Shown here: one piece after another, positions 17,496-24,707 of the stretch | How positions within the stretch are numbered: position 1 is the stretch's first letter | Layout of the letters: each line of letters starts with the position of its first letter | Source: Croceicoccus marinus | GTDB lineage: Bacteria > Pseudomonadota > Alphaproteobacteria > Sphingomonadales > Sphingomonadaceae | Direction: 5' to 3' | Assembly (NCBI RefSeq): GCF_001661675.2 | Contig: NZ_CP019602.1 | Span: 372,001 to 436,000, forward strand | Length of the DNA stretch: 64,000 nucleotides | Translations under genes and position numbers: made by a program | Notes under the pieces: model-generated | What the model was told of the DNA's origin: nothing | What the model saw: only the letters and a program-made list of their open reading frames with translations | Database searches by the model: none

Positions 17496-18974
17496 GTGAT
17501 GGACCGCGACGATCTCAATCCTGCCAGCGAGCATGACGCCGACCGGGCGACGCTGGAGGATATCATCGCGGCGGAGGACGCCGATCGCGTGAGCGAGGCC
17601 GAGGAAGCGCGCGCCGAGCGGCTGGACGAGGATGACCGGCTGAAGCCCGAATTCGTCGAGGCGGTGCGCGAGGCGCTGCAGGAGGACGCCGAGACCGACG
17701 TCCGCGACCTGGTCGAACCGCTCCATCCTGCCGACATCGCCGATCTTTTCGAAATCCTGCCGCGAGAGGACCGCCCGGCCCTCGCCCGCGGCATCGCCGA
17801 TCTGATGAGCGGCGAAGTCATTTCGGAAATGAACGACTACGTTCGCGACGACCTGCTGGAATCGCTGCCGCCCGATGCGGTCGCCGGCATTGCCGAACAG
17901 CTGGAAACCGACGACGCCGTCGCGCTGATCGAGGATCTGGACGCCAGCGACCAGGCCGCCGTCCTGGCAGAGATGGGTCCCGAAGACCGCGCCGCGATCG
18001 AAAGCGCGCTGTCCTTCCCCGAGGAATCGGCGGGCCGCCTGATGCAGCGCGACCTGGTTGCGGTGCCCGAGCATATCAGCATCGGCGATCTGATCGATTA
18101 CATGCGCGAGAATGCGGACCTCACCACCGAGTTCTGGGAGGTCTTCGTCGTCGATCCCACCCATCGCCCGGTCGGTTCGGTGCAGCTGTCGTGGATCCTG
18201 CGCACGCCGCGCGGGGTCGCCATCGCCGACGTGATGAAGCGCGACCAGACGCTGATCCCCGCCGACCTGGACCAGGAAGAGGTCGCGCTGCGCTTCCAGA
18301 AATACGCGCTGATTTCCGCGGCGGTGGTGGACAAGGCGGGGCGGCTCATTGGCCAAATCACCGCCGACGACGTCGCGCATATCATCCAGGAAGAAGCGGG
18401 CGAGGATACGCTGCTGCTGTCGGGCGCGGGCGAAGGCGACATCAACGAGCCGATCCGCACGTCCTATTCGCAGCGCGTGCGCTGGCTGATCGCGAACCTG
18501 GGCACGGCGCTGGTCGCCTCGCTGATCATCGCAGCGTTCGGCGCGGCGATCGAGCAGCTGGTGGCGCTGGCGATCCTGATGCCCGTCGTCGCCAGCATCG
18601 GCGGCAATGCGGGCACGCAGACCATGGCGGTGTCAGTCCGCGCATTGGCGATGAACCAGCTGACGCGGTCGAACACCAGCCGCGTGATCTGGCGCGAGAT
18701 GCGGGTTGCGCTGCTGAACGGCATCACCGTCGCGGCGCTGATCGGCGCGGCGACGGCGGCGATCTTCACCCCGATGCTGGGCGTGGTGATTGCGGCGGCG
18801 GTCGTGCTGAACATCATCACGGCGGGCATGGCAGGCGTGCTGGTGCCGGTGATCTTCGACCGGCTGGACCAGGACCCGGCGGTCGCGTCCTCGGTCTTCG
18901 TGACGATGATCACCGATTCGATGGGCTTCTTCGCGTTCCTCGGCCTTGCCGTGGCATCGGGGCTGGTCGGCTGA
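17496..18974 (+). CDS. mgtE: Magnesium transporter MgtE
   Basis: Homodimeric Mg2+ channel of the inner membrane. The 492 aa protein has an extended acidic N-terminus (about 1-60), the superhelical MgtE-N domain (VEPLHPADIADLFEILP), paired CBS domains (about 170-290) that sense cytoplasmic Mg2+, and five C-terminal transmembrane helices with the pore-region motif MPVVASIGGNAGTQT. It starts GTG-ATG, so the start may be 17496 or 17499. It is divergent from ppiB; the DUF1489 gene follows 39 bp downstream. Confidence 0.95.
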   Translation: MMDRDDLNPASEHDADRATLEDIIAAEDADRVSEAEEARAERLDEDDRLKPEFVEAVREALQEDAETDVRDLVEPLHPADIADLFEILPREDRPALARGIADLMSGEVISEMNDYVRDDLLESLPPDAVAGIAEQLETDDAVALIEDLDASDQAAVLAEMGPEDRAAIESALSFPEESAGRLMQRDLVAVPEHISIGDLIDYMRENADLTTEFWEVFVVDPTHRPVGSVQLSWILRTPRGVAIADVMKRDQTLIPADLDQEEVALRFQKYALISAAVVDKAGRLIGQITADDVAHIIQEEAGEDTLLLSGAGEGDINEPIRTSYSQRVRWLIANLGTALVASLIIAAFGAAIEQLVALAILMPVVASIGGNAGTQTMAVSVRALAMNQLTRSNTSRVIWREMRVALLNGITVAALIGAATAAIFTPMLGVVIAAAVVLNIITAGMAGVLVPVIFDRLDQDPAVASSVFVTMITDSMGFFAFLGLAVASGLVG

Positions 18975-19013
18975 ATTCTTGAGTAGCCGCGCCGGGTACC
19001 TATCTTGGGTCCG

Positions 19014-19406
19014 ATGCCCCTTCATCTGACCAAGATCGCGTTCGGCGCACAGAGCTATGACGATATCGAAGGCTGGTTCGCCAATCGCCCGCGCCTGTCG
19101 CTGAACACGCGCTATTGCCCCAAGCGGGTGGAGGAGCTGGAGGGCGGCTCGCTCTACTGGATCCACGAACATGCGCTGGTGGCGCGCAGCCCGATCACCG
19201 GCTTCGAGCAGCAGGACAACGGCCGCTGGTGGATCCACCTGGAGCCGAAGCTGATCCGCGTTCAGACCCGCCCGCGGCGCGCGCACCAGGGCTGGCGCTA
19301 TCTGAAGGACGAGGACGCCCCCGCCGATCTGGCTGAGGGAGAAGAGGCAGGCGACGTGCTGCCCGGCAGGCTGCTGGGACAGTTGACCAAGCTGGGGCTG
19401 GTCTAG
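19014..19406 (+). CDS. DUF1489 family protein
   Basis: A 130 aa protein matching the alphaproteobacterial DUF1489 pattern: LHLTKIAFG at the start, TRYCPKRVEEL..GSLYWI, then ARSPITGF and RRAHQGWRYL. It is soluble with no signal peptide and no catalytic signature, and its role is unknown. The ATG at 19014 is preferred to a TTG three codons earlier. It may be cotranscribed with mgtE. Confidence 0.88.
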   Translation: MPLHLTKIAFGAQSYDDIEGWFANRPRLSLNTRYCPKRVEELEGGSLYWIHEHALVARSPITGFEQQDNGRWWIHLEPKLIRVQTRPRRAHQGWRYLKDEDAPADLAEGEEAGDVLPGRLLGQLTKLGLV

Positions 19407-19505
19407 GCGCGGCGATCGGGTGCGGTCGGAAATATGTGGCGGTTGTCGGGGGGCGGTCGGAATTGGCCGGACTACAGGAATGGGGTGGGAAGGCGATACT
19501 CGTCA

Positions 19506-19808
19506 CTAGGAATTGAAGAACCCAGATGCTGCAGCAGCGATACCCCACGAAACAACAAAAAATGTGGCGATCAAGTTTGGGCTGCACTTGGATTTCTTCA
19601 GCGCGAAAAACAGCCCGGCTGGGAAAAGCAAAGGCGTCAGTTGAAGGCTCAAACATGAAGCGTTCGACTCATTGAGCCAAATTTCGAACCCCGACACTAC
19701 AACTAGCGCTACCCAGAAGGTTGCAACGAGTGAGGCTACTACAAAAAGCAACCAGAGCGATAATCGCATCGCATGTGTCAGGTGCATTTTCATGCGGGTA
19801 GAATGCAC
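19506..19808 (-). CDS. Small hypothetical membrane protein (up to 100 aa)
   Basis: Three hydrophobic segments are seen: MRLSLWLLFVVASLVATFWV, then a stretch around LTPLLFPAGLFFAL, and LIATFFVVSWGIAAAASGFF at the end. Starts at 19808, 19793, 19787 or 19769 are possible, and none has a clear ribosome-binding site. Base composition is noticeably less GC-rich than its neighbours, suggesting transfer or relaxed constraint. No homologue recognised. Confidence 0.55.
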   Translation of the reverse strand: MHSTRMKMHLTHAMRLSLWLLFVVASLVATFWVALVVVSGFEIWLNESNASCLSLQLTPLLFPAGLFFALKKSKCSPNLIATFFVVSWGIAAAASGFFNS

Positions 19809-20079
19809 TCGTCCTCGAACGTCCGCAATCGGTCGTATCCGGAATGACGGCTTTTGCGCAGGATCGCGGCAAAGCCGCGGGCGCCAGTCAACGGCATGGC
19901 GCGAGCCGACAAGTCGGCAATCGATCGGCCTCGCGCATTTGAGTGCCTACCGTCGCGCCGTGCCCGATCCGACCGCGCGATCTTGTCGACAATGTCGGGG
20001 GAAAGGTGGGGGTTTCTGTTGCTACGTACCCCCGGACGCCCGGAATCCCTTCTGTTGCCCGGTGGGTCCAACCGCGCTT
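19809..20079. other. Gap between the small membrane gene and ssrA; repeat copy, no gene seen
   Basis: Contains the 19-bp repeat GAACGTCCGCAATCGGTCG at 19817-19835 that is also at 16628-16646. A 93-codon minus-strand frame (19790-20071) is open but Arg/Ser-rich without family resemblance, so it is not called. This may be decayed sequence next to ssrA, a common integration site. Confidence 0.45.
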
Positions 20080-20372
20080 TAGCTTTGTAACGTCAGGGCG
20101 TTAGCCCCTAGAATTACGCAGCGAGAGCGAGTGCTTCGTTATCGTTGGCACTTGTGGGTTTTTGAGCCTTTAACGGGTTACTCAGCCCGGGCGAAAACAG
20201 TGCCTTTCAACACACGTCGATCCTGGTTCGGCCCCCTATACCAAGCCCTCGATAACAGGGGGTTTGGTGGAGCCGCCGGGTACTGCCCCCGGGTCCGCTG
20301 TGCCTATTGCACACCGCAATTTATCGCCATAGCCGGTCGAAACCGGCAGGACCCATATAGCGATCTGTAAAT
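20080..20372 (-). ncRNA. ssrA: Two-piece (permuted) transfer-messenger RNA
   Basis: Rescues stalled ribosomes and tags the peptide for ClpXP. On the minus strand the acceptor piece comes first and ends GGCGGCTCCACCA, with its CCA at 20267-20265. After a processed spacer of about 29 nt, the coding piece begins GGGGCCGAACCAGGATCGAC at 20235; its GGGGCCG pairs with CGGCTCC of the acceptor piece. The tag frame GCC AAC GAT AAC GAA GCA at 20149, ending TAA at 20114, gives ANDNEALALAA. This circular permutation is typical of alphaproteobacteria. The outer ends (20372 and 20080) are estimates. Confidence 0.93.
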
Positions 20373-20430
20373 TAATGTGAAGTGAGCGCGCGAAATTTGC
20401 CGCGCGTTCCTTCCCGGCGGACAGGCGGCG

Positions 20431-20898
20431 TCAGATTTTAGCCGACGCCTTCAGCTGGTCGCGGATTTCCTTGAGCACGTCGAGCTGCGGATCGGTGGGC
20501 ACAGACGGTTCTTCCTTGGTGTTCTCGGCCTTGACCATCTTTTCCTCGATTTCCTCCATCACCCGGTTGGCGCTGCGCACCAGCAGGAACAGGGCGAAGG
20601 CGATCAGCAGGAAGTTCACGACCTGGGTGATGAGGTCGCCGTAGCCGATGACCGGCACGCCCGCCTCTTTCAAGGCGGCGAAGTCGGCGGTGTCGCCGGT
20701 GTAGTCCGCCGGGATGCCGCCAAGCACGAGGAAATGGTTCGACCAGTCGATCGTGCCGAAGATCCAGCCCAGCAGCGGCATGATGACATTCTCGGTCAGC
20801 GAGGTGGTGATCTTGCCGAAGGCCGCGCCGATGACGACGCCCACCGCCAGGTCGAGCACGTTGCCGCGGGCGATGAACTTCTTGAATTCCATGAGCAT
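20431..20898 (-). CDS. mscL: Large-conductance mechanosensitive channel
   Basis: Homopentameric inner-membrane pore that opens under osmotic downshock. In the 155 aa protein the N-terminal helix and TM1 read EFKKFIARGNVLDLAVGVVIGAAFG (pore-lining part), then a periplasmic loop, TM2 NFLLIAFALFLLVRSANR and a charged C-terminal helix bundle. The periplasmic loop is somewhat longer than in E. coli. The start may be 20898 or the Met two codons later. It lies upstream of and parallel to ssrA. Confidence 0.96.
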   Translation of the reverse strand: MLMEFKKFIARGNVLDLAVGVVIGAAFGKITTSLTENVIMPLLGWIFGTIDWSNHFLVLGGIPADYTGDTADFAALKEAGVPVIGYGDLITQVVNFLLIAFALFLLVRSANRVMEEIEEKMVKAENTKEEPSVPTDPQLDVLKEIRDQLKASAKI

Positions 20899-20934
20899 GA
20901 AGCAGCATTTCCCCTTTTTATCGGCCAGCGCCTT

Positions 20935-21006
20935 TCGTCAGCCGGCCCCGTTCGTCAGCAGCCCCCGTCAGTCGGCGGCCCCCGTTAGTCGGCGGCCCCG
21001 TTAGTC
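20935..21006. repeat. Degenerate tandem repeat, about four 16-18 bp units
   Basis: Units TCGTCAGCCGGCCCCGT, TCGTCAGCAGCCCCCG, TCAGTCGGCGGCCCCCGT and TAGTCGGCGGCCCCGT follow each other just upstream of mscL, between divergent mscL and lemA. Probably slippage-prone DNA; a regulatory role is unknown. Confidence 0.7.
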
Positions 21007-21181
21007 GTTCAGGCGCGCAGATGTAACGGGCAATCGCGATGCGGCAATGCGATTTTGCCGGTTCGTCCGCTCTTGTTGAGCGGGCCGGGCACCCTATAGT
21101 AGCGACGAGACGCTATATTATCGGCAAGACAGGGACCGCACGTCCGCGCGGGCCCCGCCGAACAGAGGAGAGCCGACCGCC

Positions 21182-21781
21182 ATGGCCAATTCCAGACTCA
21201 TCCGCCTGCTTGTCGCGGGGCTGCTTCTTGGCATGCTCGCCGCCTGCGGCATCAATTCCGTGCCCACTGCCGAGGAAGAGGCCAAGGCCCGCTGGGCCGA
21301 CGTGCAGAACGCCTATGACCGGCGCGCGCAATTGCTGCCCAATCTTGCATCGGTCGCCAGCAGCGCGAGCGAGCAGGAGCGCGGGATCCTGACCGACGTG
21401 ATCGAGGCGCGCAGCCGCGCGACCAGCATCCAGGTCAGTGCCGACGACCTGGATAACCCCGAGGTAATGCAGCAATATGCGCAGGCGCAGGGCCAGCTGT
21501 CGCAGGGGCTGGGCCGGCTGCTCGCCAATTTCGAGGCCTATCCCCAGCTTCAGTCGATCACCAATTACCAGATGCTGCAGAGCCAGGTCGAAGGCAGCGA
21601 GAACCGGATCAATATCGCGGTGCGCGATTATAACGAGGCGGTGCGCGAGTATAACACCACGATCCGCACCTTCCCGTCGATCATCGGCGCCAAGCTGGTG
21701 CATGGCGCCGAGCCGATGGTGCCGTTCGAGGCGGTGACCCCCGATGCCGAGCAGGCGCCCGACCTGGGCGAGATGCTCTGA
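21182..21781 (+). CDS. lemA: LemA family lipoprotein
   Basis: The 199 aa protein has a lipoprotein signal with lipobox LAAC (Cys near residue 22), then the LemA fold: WADVQNAYDRRAQLLPNL and DYNEAVREYNTTIRTFPS, ending with a short tail PFEAVTPDAEQAPDLGEML-like. LemA proteins are helical envelope proteins of unclear function that are regularly encoded with TPM-domain proteins, as here with three. The stop is 10 bp before the next start, so it is an operon. Confidence 0.93.
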   Translation: MANSRLIRLLVAGLLLGMLAACGINSVPTAEEEAKARWADVQNAYDRRAQLLPNLASVASSASEQERGILTDVIEARSRATSIQVSADDLDNPEVMQQYAQAQGQLSQGLGRLLANFEAYPQLQSITNYQMLQSQVEGSENRINIAVRDYNEAVREYNTTIRTFPSIIGAKLVHGAEPMVPFEAVTPDAEQAPDLGEML

Positions 21782-21791
21782 CGCAGGCGCC

Positions 21792-22376
21792 GTGCCGGCC
21801 GGCGACATCTTGCGGCACCCGCTGCGGCACTGGCGCTGGTTCGCGCTGGCCTTCGTGCTGACCGCGGGTTTCATCCTGCCGTGGAGCGGCGGGGCGTTCC
21901 GCTATGTCGGCGACGATGCCGACGGCGCGGAGGAGGCGGGCGGCGCCTCGGCCTATGCGCAGGAGGTGGAGCGGGTGATCGACCCGATCGGCCTGTTCGA
22001 GGCGGACGAGGCGCGGCGCCTGTCCGCCGCCGTGGACCAGGCGCGCGCGCGCAGCGGGGCGCGTTTCGTGGTGCTGACGACGCGCGGATTGCGCGGCGAG
22101 GACTTCGATCGTTTCGCAAGCCGGTTCCATGGCGGCTGGGAACGTGCGACGGGGCAGAATGACGCGGCGATCGTGTTCGTGTCGCCGGGCGATTCGCTGG
22201 TGGGCGTGTCGACCGGGCACGATCTGCCGATCCGCCCCACCGACGCGGAGCGGCAGGCGATCATCGAGCGGATGAAGCCGCTGGCCCGACAGGGCGAATT
22301 CGAAGCGGCGATGATGACCGGAATGGAAGGGATCGAGGATCTGCTGGCGAAAGCGGCGGCTCCGAACGAGACATGA
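21792..22376 (+). CDS. TPM domain protein, membrane-anchored
   Basis: A 194 aa protein starting at GTG 21792 (VPAGDILRHPLRHWRW), with one N-terminal membrane segment (ALAFVLTAGFILPW), then a TPM fold: DPIGLFEADEARRLSAAVDQARARSG, FVVLTTRG and NDAAIVFVSPGDSLVGVSTG. The TPM fold occurs in plant photosystem II repair phosphatase and bacterial YgcG-type proteins; enzymatic activity in bacteria is unproven. It overlaps the next gene by 4 bp (ATGA). It is divergent enough that it may have lost any catalytic site. Confidence 0.75.
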   Translation: MPAGDILRHPLRHWRWFALAFVLTAGFILPWSGGAFRYVGDDADGAEEAGGASAYAQEVERVIDPIGLFEADEARRLSAAVDQARARSGARFVVLTTRGLRGEDFDRFASRFHGGWERATGQNDAAIVFVSPGDSLVGVSTGHDLPIRPTDAERQAIIERMKPLARQGEFEAAMMTGMEGIEDLLAKAAAPNET

Positions 22377-23161
22377 GATTTTTGCCTGTCCTGATCTGGC
22401 TTGCGGCCGCCTTGCTTGCGCCCCTGGGGTCCCGCGACGCGATGGCGCAGGAGTTTCCCGAGCTGACGGGCCGCGTCGTCGATGCGGCGGGCATCATCCC
22501 CCCTGCCGAGGAAGCCGCGCTGGCGCAGAAGCTGCAGGCGTTCGAGGCGCGCACCGCTCGCCAGCTGGTGGTCGCGACCGTGCCTGACCTGCAGGGCTAT
22601 GACATCGAAAGCTATGGCTATCAGCTGGGCCGCACATGGGGCATCGGCAGCGAGGAGAGCGACGACGGCGCGCTGCTGATCGTCGCGCCCAACGAACGCA
22701 AGGTGCGGATCGAGGTGGGCTATGGGCTCGAGCCGATCCTGACCGACGGGCTGTCGTTCCTGGTCATCAACCGCGAGATCCTGCCGCGCTTCAAGCAGGG
22801 CGACATGCCGGGCGGGATCGCGGCGGGCACCGACGCGATCATACAGCAGCTGGAACTGCCGCCCGAACAGGCCGCGCAGGTCGCCGCCGCCGCCAACGAG
22901 GAAGCGGCGCAGGCGCGCGAGGGCGACGGGATCGGCATCTTCGAGGTGATCTTCCTGCTCGTCTTCCTGTTCTTCTTCATCATTCCGCTGCTGCGGGGCC
23001 TGCGCGGCGGGCATCGCTATCGCGGCGGCGCGCCGGTGATCATCTGGGGCGGCGGCGGCTTTGGCGGCGGGTCCGGCGGCGGCATGGGCGGAGGCTTCGG
23101 CGGCGGTTTTTCGGGCGGCGGCGGCGGCTTCGGCGGCGGCGGCGCGAGCGGGGGCTGGTAA
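22373..23161 (+). CDS. TPM domain protein (YgcG-like) with Gly-rich tail
   Basis: The 262 aa protein has a signal peptide ending AMAQ (about residue 25), a TPM domain (LTGRVVDAAGIIPPAEEAAL, LVVATVPDLQGYDIESYG, RKVRIEVGYGLEP), a transmembrane helix (about 185-205, IFLLVFLFFFIIPLL) and a C-terminal tail of almost pure Gly with Ser/Phe (from about residue 222), as in YgcG proteins. Predicted periplasmic domain on an inner-membrane anchor. Middle member of the lemA/TPM operon; coupled to the gene before it by ATGA and 2 bp from the gene after it. Confidence 0.9.
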   Translation: MRFLPVLIWLAAALLAPLGSRDAMAQEFPELTGRVVDAAGIIPPAEEAALAQKLQAFEARTARQLVVATVPDLQGYDIESYGYQLGRTWGIGSEESDDGALLIVAPNERKVRIEVGYGLEPILTDGLSFLVINREILPRFKQGDMPGGIAAGTDAIIQQLELPPEQAAQVAAAANEEAAQAREGDGIGIFEVIFLLVFLFFFIIPLLRGLRGGHRYRGGAPVIIWGGGGFGGGSGGGMGGGFGGGFSGGGGGFGGGGASGGW

Positions 23162-23163
23162 TC

Positions 23164-23862
23164 ATGGCAGGTTTCGGCACACCCAGGACCGTCTATCTGG
23201 GCGAGGAGGATCATCGCCGCGTCACCGCAGCGGTCAGCGCGGCGGAGCAGCACACCTCGGGCGAGATCGTGACGATCCTGACCGAGAAGTCGGACGATTA
23301 TCTCGATGTCGCATTGTGCTGGGCGGCGGCGGCCTCGCTGGTCGGGCTGGCGGCGCTGGCGATCAATGCCGAGTTCTATATCGGCCTGTGGGACCGGCTG
23401 ACGGGCAACTGGGGCGCCGAACACACCCCTGCCGAGCTGTTCTGGATGGCGGGGCTGTTCGCCGCGTTCCAGTTTGCCGCGGCGATGATCGTGCTGGCGT
23501 GGTGGCCGTTCCGGCTGATCCTGGTGCCCGGACGCATCAAGACAAGACGCGCGCACGACCGCGCGGTATCCTTCTTCAAGGTGGGGGCCGAGCGGCGCAC
23601 CCATGGCCGCACCGGTATCCTGATCTATCTGTCGATGCGCGAGCACCGGGCCGAGATCGTCGCCGATGCCGCCATCGCCCACAAGGTGCCCGACGAGGTC
23701 TGGGGCGAGGCGATGATCGACATGCTGGGCGAGCTGAAGGAAGGGCGCACCGCGGCCGCCATGGTGTCGGGCGTGGAGCATGTCGGCAAGGTTCTGGCCG
23801 AACATTTCCCGCGCGCCCATGACGATCAGAACGAGATTCCCGATCGCCTGATCGAACTCTGA
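23164..23862 (+). CDS. TPM domain protein with two transmembrane helices
   Basis: The 232 aa protein has an N-terminal TPM part (EEDHRRVTAAVSAAEQHTSGEIVTILTEKSDDYLDVA), two central membrane segments (WAAAASLVGLAALAI and FWMAGLFAAFQFAAAMIVLA), and a C-terminal part with GILIYLSMREHRAEIVAD, which completes the TPM fold. This architecture (TPM split by a membrane hairpin) is typical of the last member of lemA/TPM operons. The start ATG at 23164 lies 2 bp after the previous stop. Confidence 0.87.
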   Translation: MAGFGTPRTVYLGEEDHRRVTAAVSAAEQHTSGEIVTILTEKSDDYLDVALCWAAAASLVGLAALAINAEFYIGLWDRLTGNWGAEHTPAELFWMAGLFAAFQFAAAMIVLAWWPFRLILVPGRIKTRRAHDRAVSFFKVGAERRTHGRTGILIYLSMREHRAEIVADAAIAHKVPDEVWGEAMIDMLGELKEGRTAAAMVSGVEHVGKVLAEHFPRAHDDQNEIPDRLIEL

Positions 23863-23884
23863 TACCCGACGCCAAAGGACAAGC

Positions 23885-24421
23885 ATGACCGCAGACCGGG
23901 ACGCACCCGAACGCATCGCCTGGGAAGGCAGATGGATCGTCGCGAAGCAGCGGGGGCGCTGGGAATATGTGTCGCGCGCGCGGTCGATCCGGGCGGCGGT
24001 GGTGCTGGCGGTGGAGGACGGCCACGTGCTGCTGGTCGAGCAATATCGCGTGCCGCTGGGCAAGAACTGCATCGAGCTGCCCGCCGGACTGATCGGCGAC
24101 GACGACAGCGGCCCGGACGAGGATCCGCTGGCCGCCGCGGGCCGCGAGCTGGAAGAGGAAACCGGCTATCGCGCGGCCGTGCTGGAGGATGCGGGCGAAT
24201 TCTGGTCCTCGCCCGGCATGGTGAGCGAGAGCTTCACGCTGGTGAAGGCGCGCGGGCTGACGAAAACGGGCGAGGGCGGCGGCGTCGAGGGCGAGGACAT
24301 CATCGTCCACCGCGTGCCGCTGTCCGACATCGAGCGCTTCGTCGCCGGTGCGCGCGCCGATGGCAAGGCGGTGGACGTCAAGCTGCTGCTGCTGCTGGGC
24401 GCAGGATTGCTGCAAGACTAG
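23885..24421 (+). CDS. Nudix hydrolase, probable ADP-ribose pyrophosphatase type
   Basis: A 178 aa protein with a beta-rich N-terminus (WEYVSRARSIRAAVVLAV, LLVEQYRVPLGKNCIELPAG) and a Nudix box ending GRELEEETGY; the first Gly-to-Glu spacing is enlarged by an acidic insertion (GDDDSGPDEDP). The EQYR...ELPAG pattern is usual in ADP-sugar pyrophosphatases, so ADP-ribose or a related sugar nucleotide is the likely substrate (inference). It follows the lemA/TPM operon by 22 bp and may be cotranscribed. Confidence 0.88.
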   Translation: MTADRDAPERIAWEGRWIVAKQRGRWEYVSRARSIRAAVVLAVEDGHVLLVEQYRVPLGKNCIELPAGLIGDDDSGPDEDPLAAAGRELEEETGYRAAVLEDAGEFWSSPGMVSESFTLVKARGLTKTGEGGGVEGEDIIVHRVPLSDIERFVAGARADGKAVDVKLLLLLGAGLLQD

Positions 24422-24466
24422 CGGTTTTCGCTTTCGCCCGCCGCCCGCTGGCGGCATAGCGGGGGC

Positions 24467-24622
24467 ATGGCGAAGCGGGGACGATACCGGACGAGTGCGA
24501 TGGCCAAGCTGGCGGCGGTGCTGCTAGTGGCGGCGCTGGCATGGGCGGCGTGGGAATTCGGCCTGTTCACCGCCATTGCCGAGCTGTCGACCGTGCGCGT
24601 CCCGGCATCGGCACGCGGCTGA
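24467..24622 (+). CDS. Possible 51-aa single-pass membrane protein
   Basis: Reads MAKRGRYRTSAMAKLAAVLL and continues hydrophobic to AAWEFGLF, a basic N-terminus followed by one membrane helix (about 13-30) and a short outside tail. An internal ATG at 24500 is an alternative start. GGGGG just before the first ATG is too close for a good ribosome-binding site. No homologue recognised; it fills an otherwise empty gap in frame with strong coding-like composition. Confidence 0.45.
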   Translation: MAKRGRYRTSAMAKLAAVLLVAALAWAAWEFGLFTAIAELSTVRVPASARG

Positions 24623-24707
24623 TCCGGGCGCGAACGTCCCGCCTTTTTTCATTGGCAGGCCGCGCGCATCGCCTAAAGTCGCGCAACGATCCCATCAGGA
24701 GAGAATC

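Noticed and set aside
16773..18380. A 535-codon minus-strand frame
   Set aside because: Only its last 154 codons are the cyclophilin gene; the rest is antisense to mgtE.
19790..20071. A 93-codon minus-strand frame, briefly considered as a recombinase remnant
   Set aside because: A short PDIV-like stretch is the only resemblance; the rest is Arg/Ser-rich and shows no catalytic motif.
20131..20370. A 79-codon plus-strand frame
   Set aside because: It is antisense to the tmRNA gene, recognised by the tag and acceptor ends.
20935..21006. CRISPR-like array
   Set aside because: The units are directly adjacent, with no unique spacers and no cas genes.
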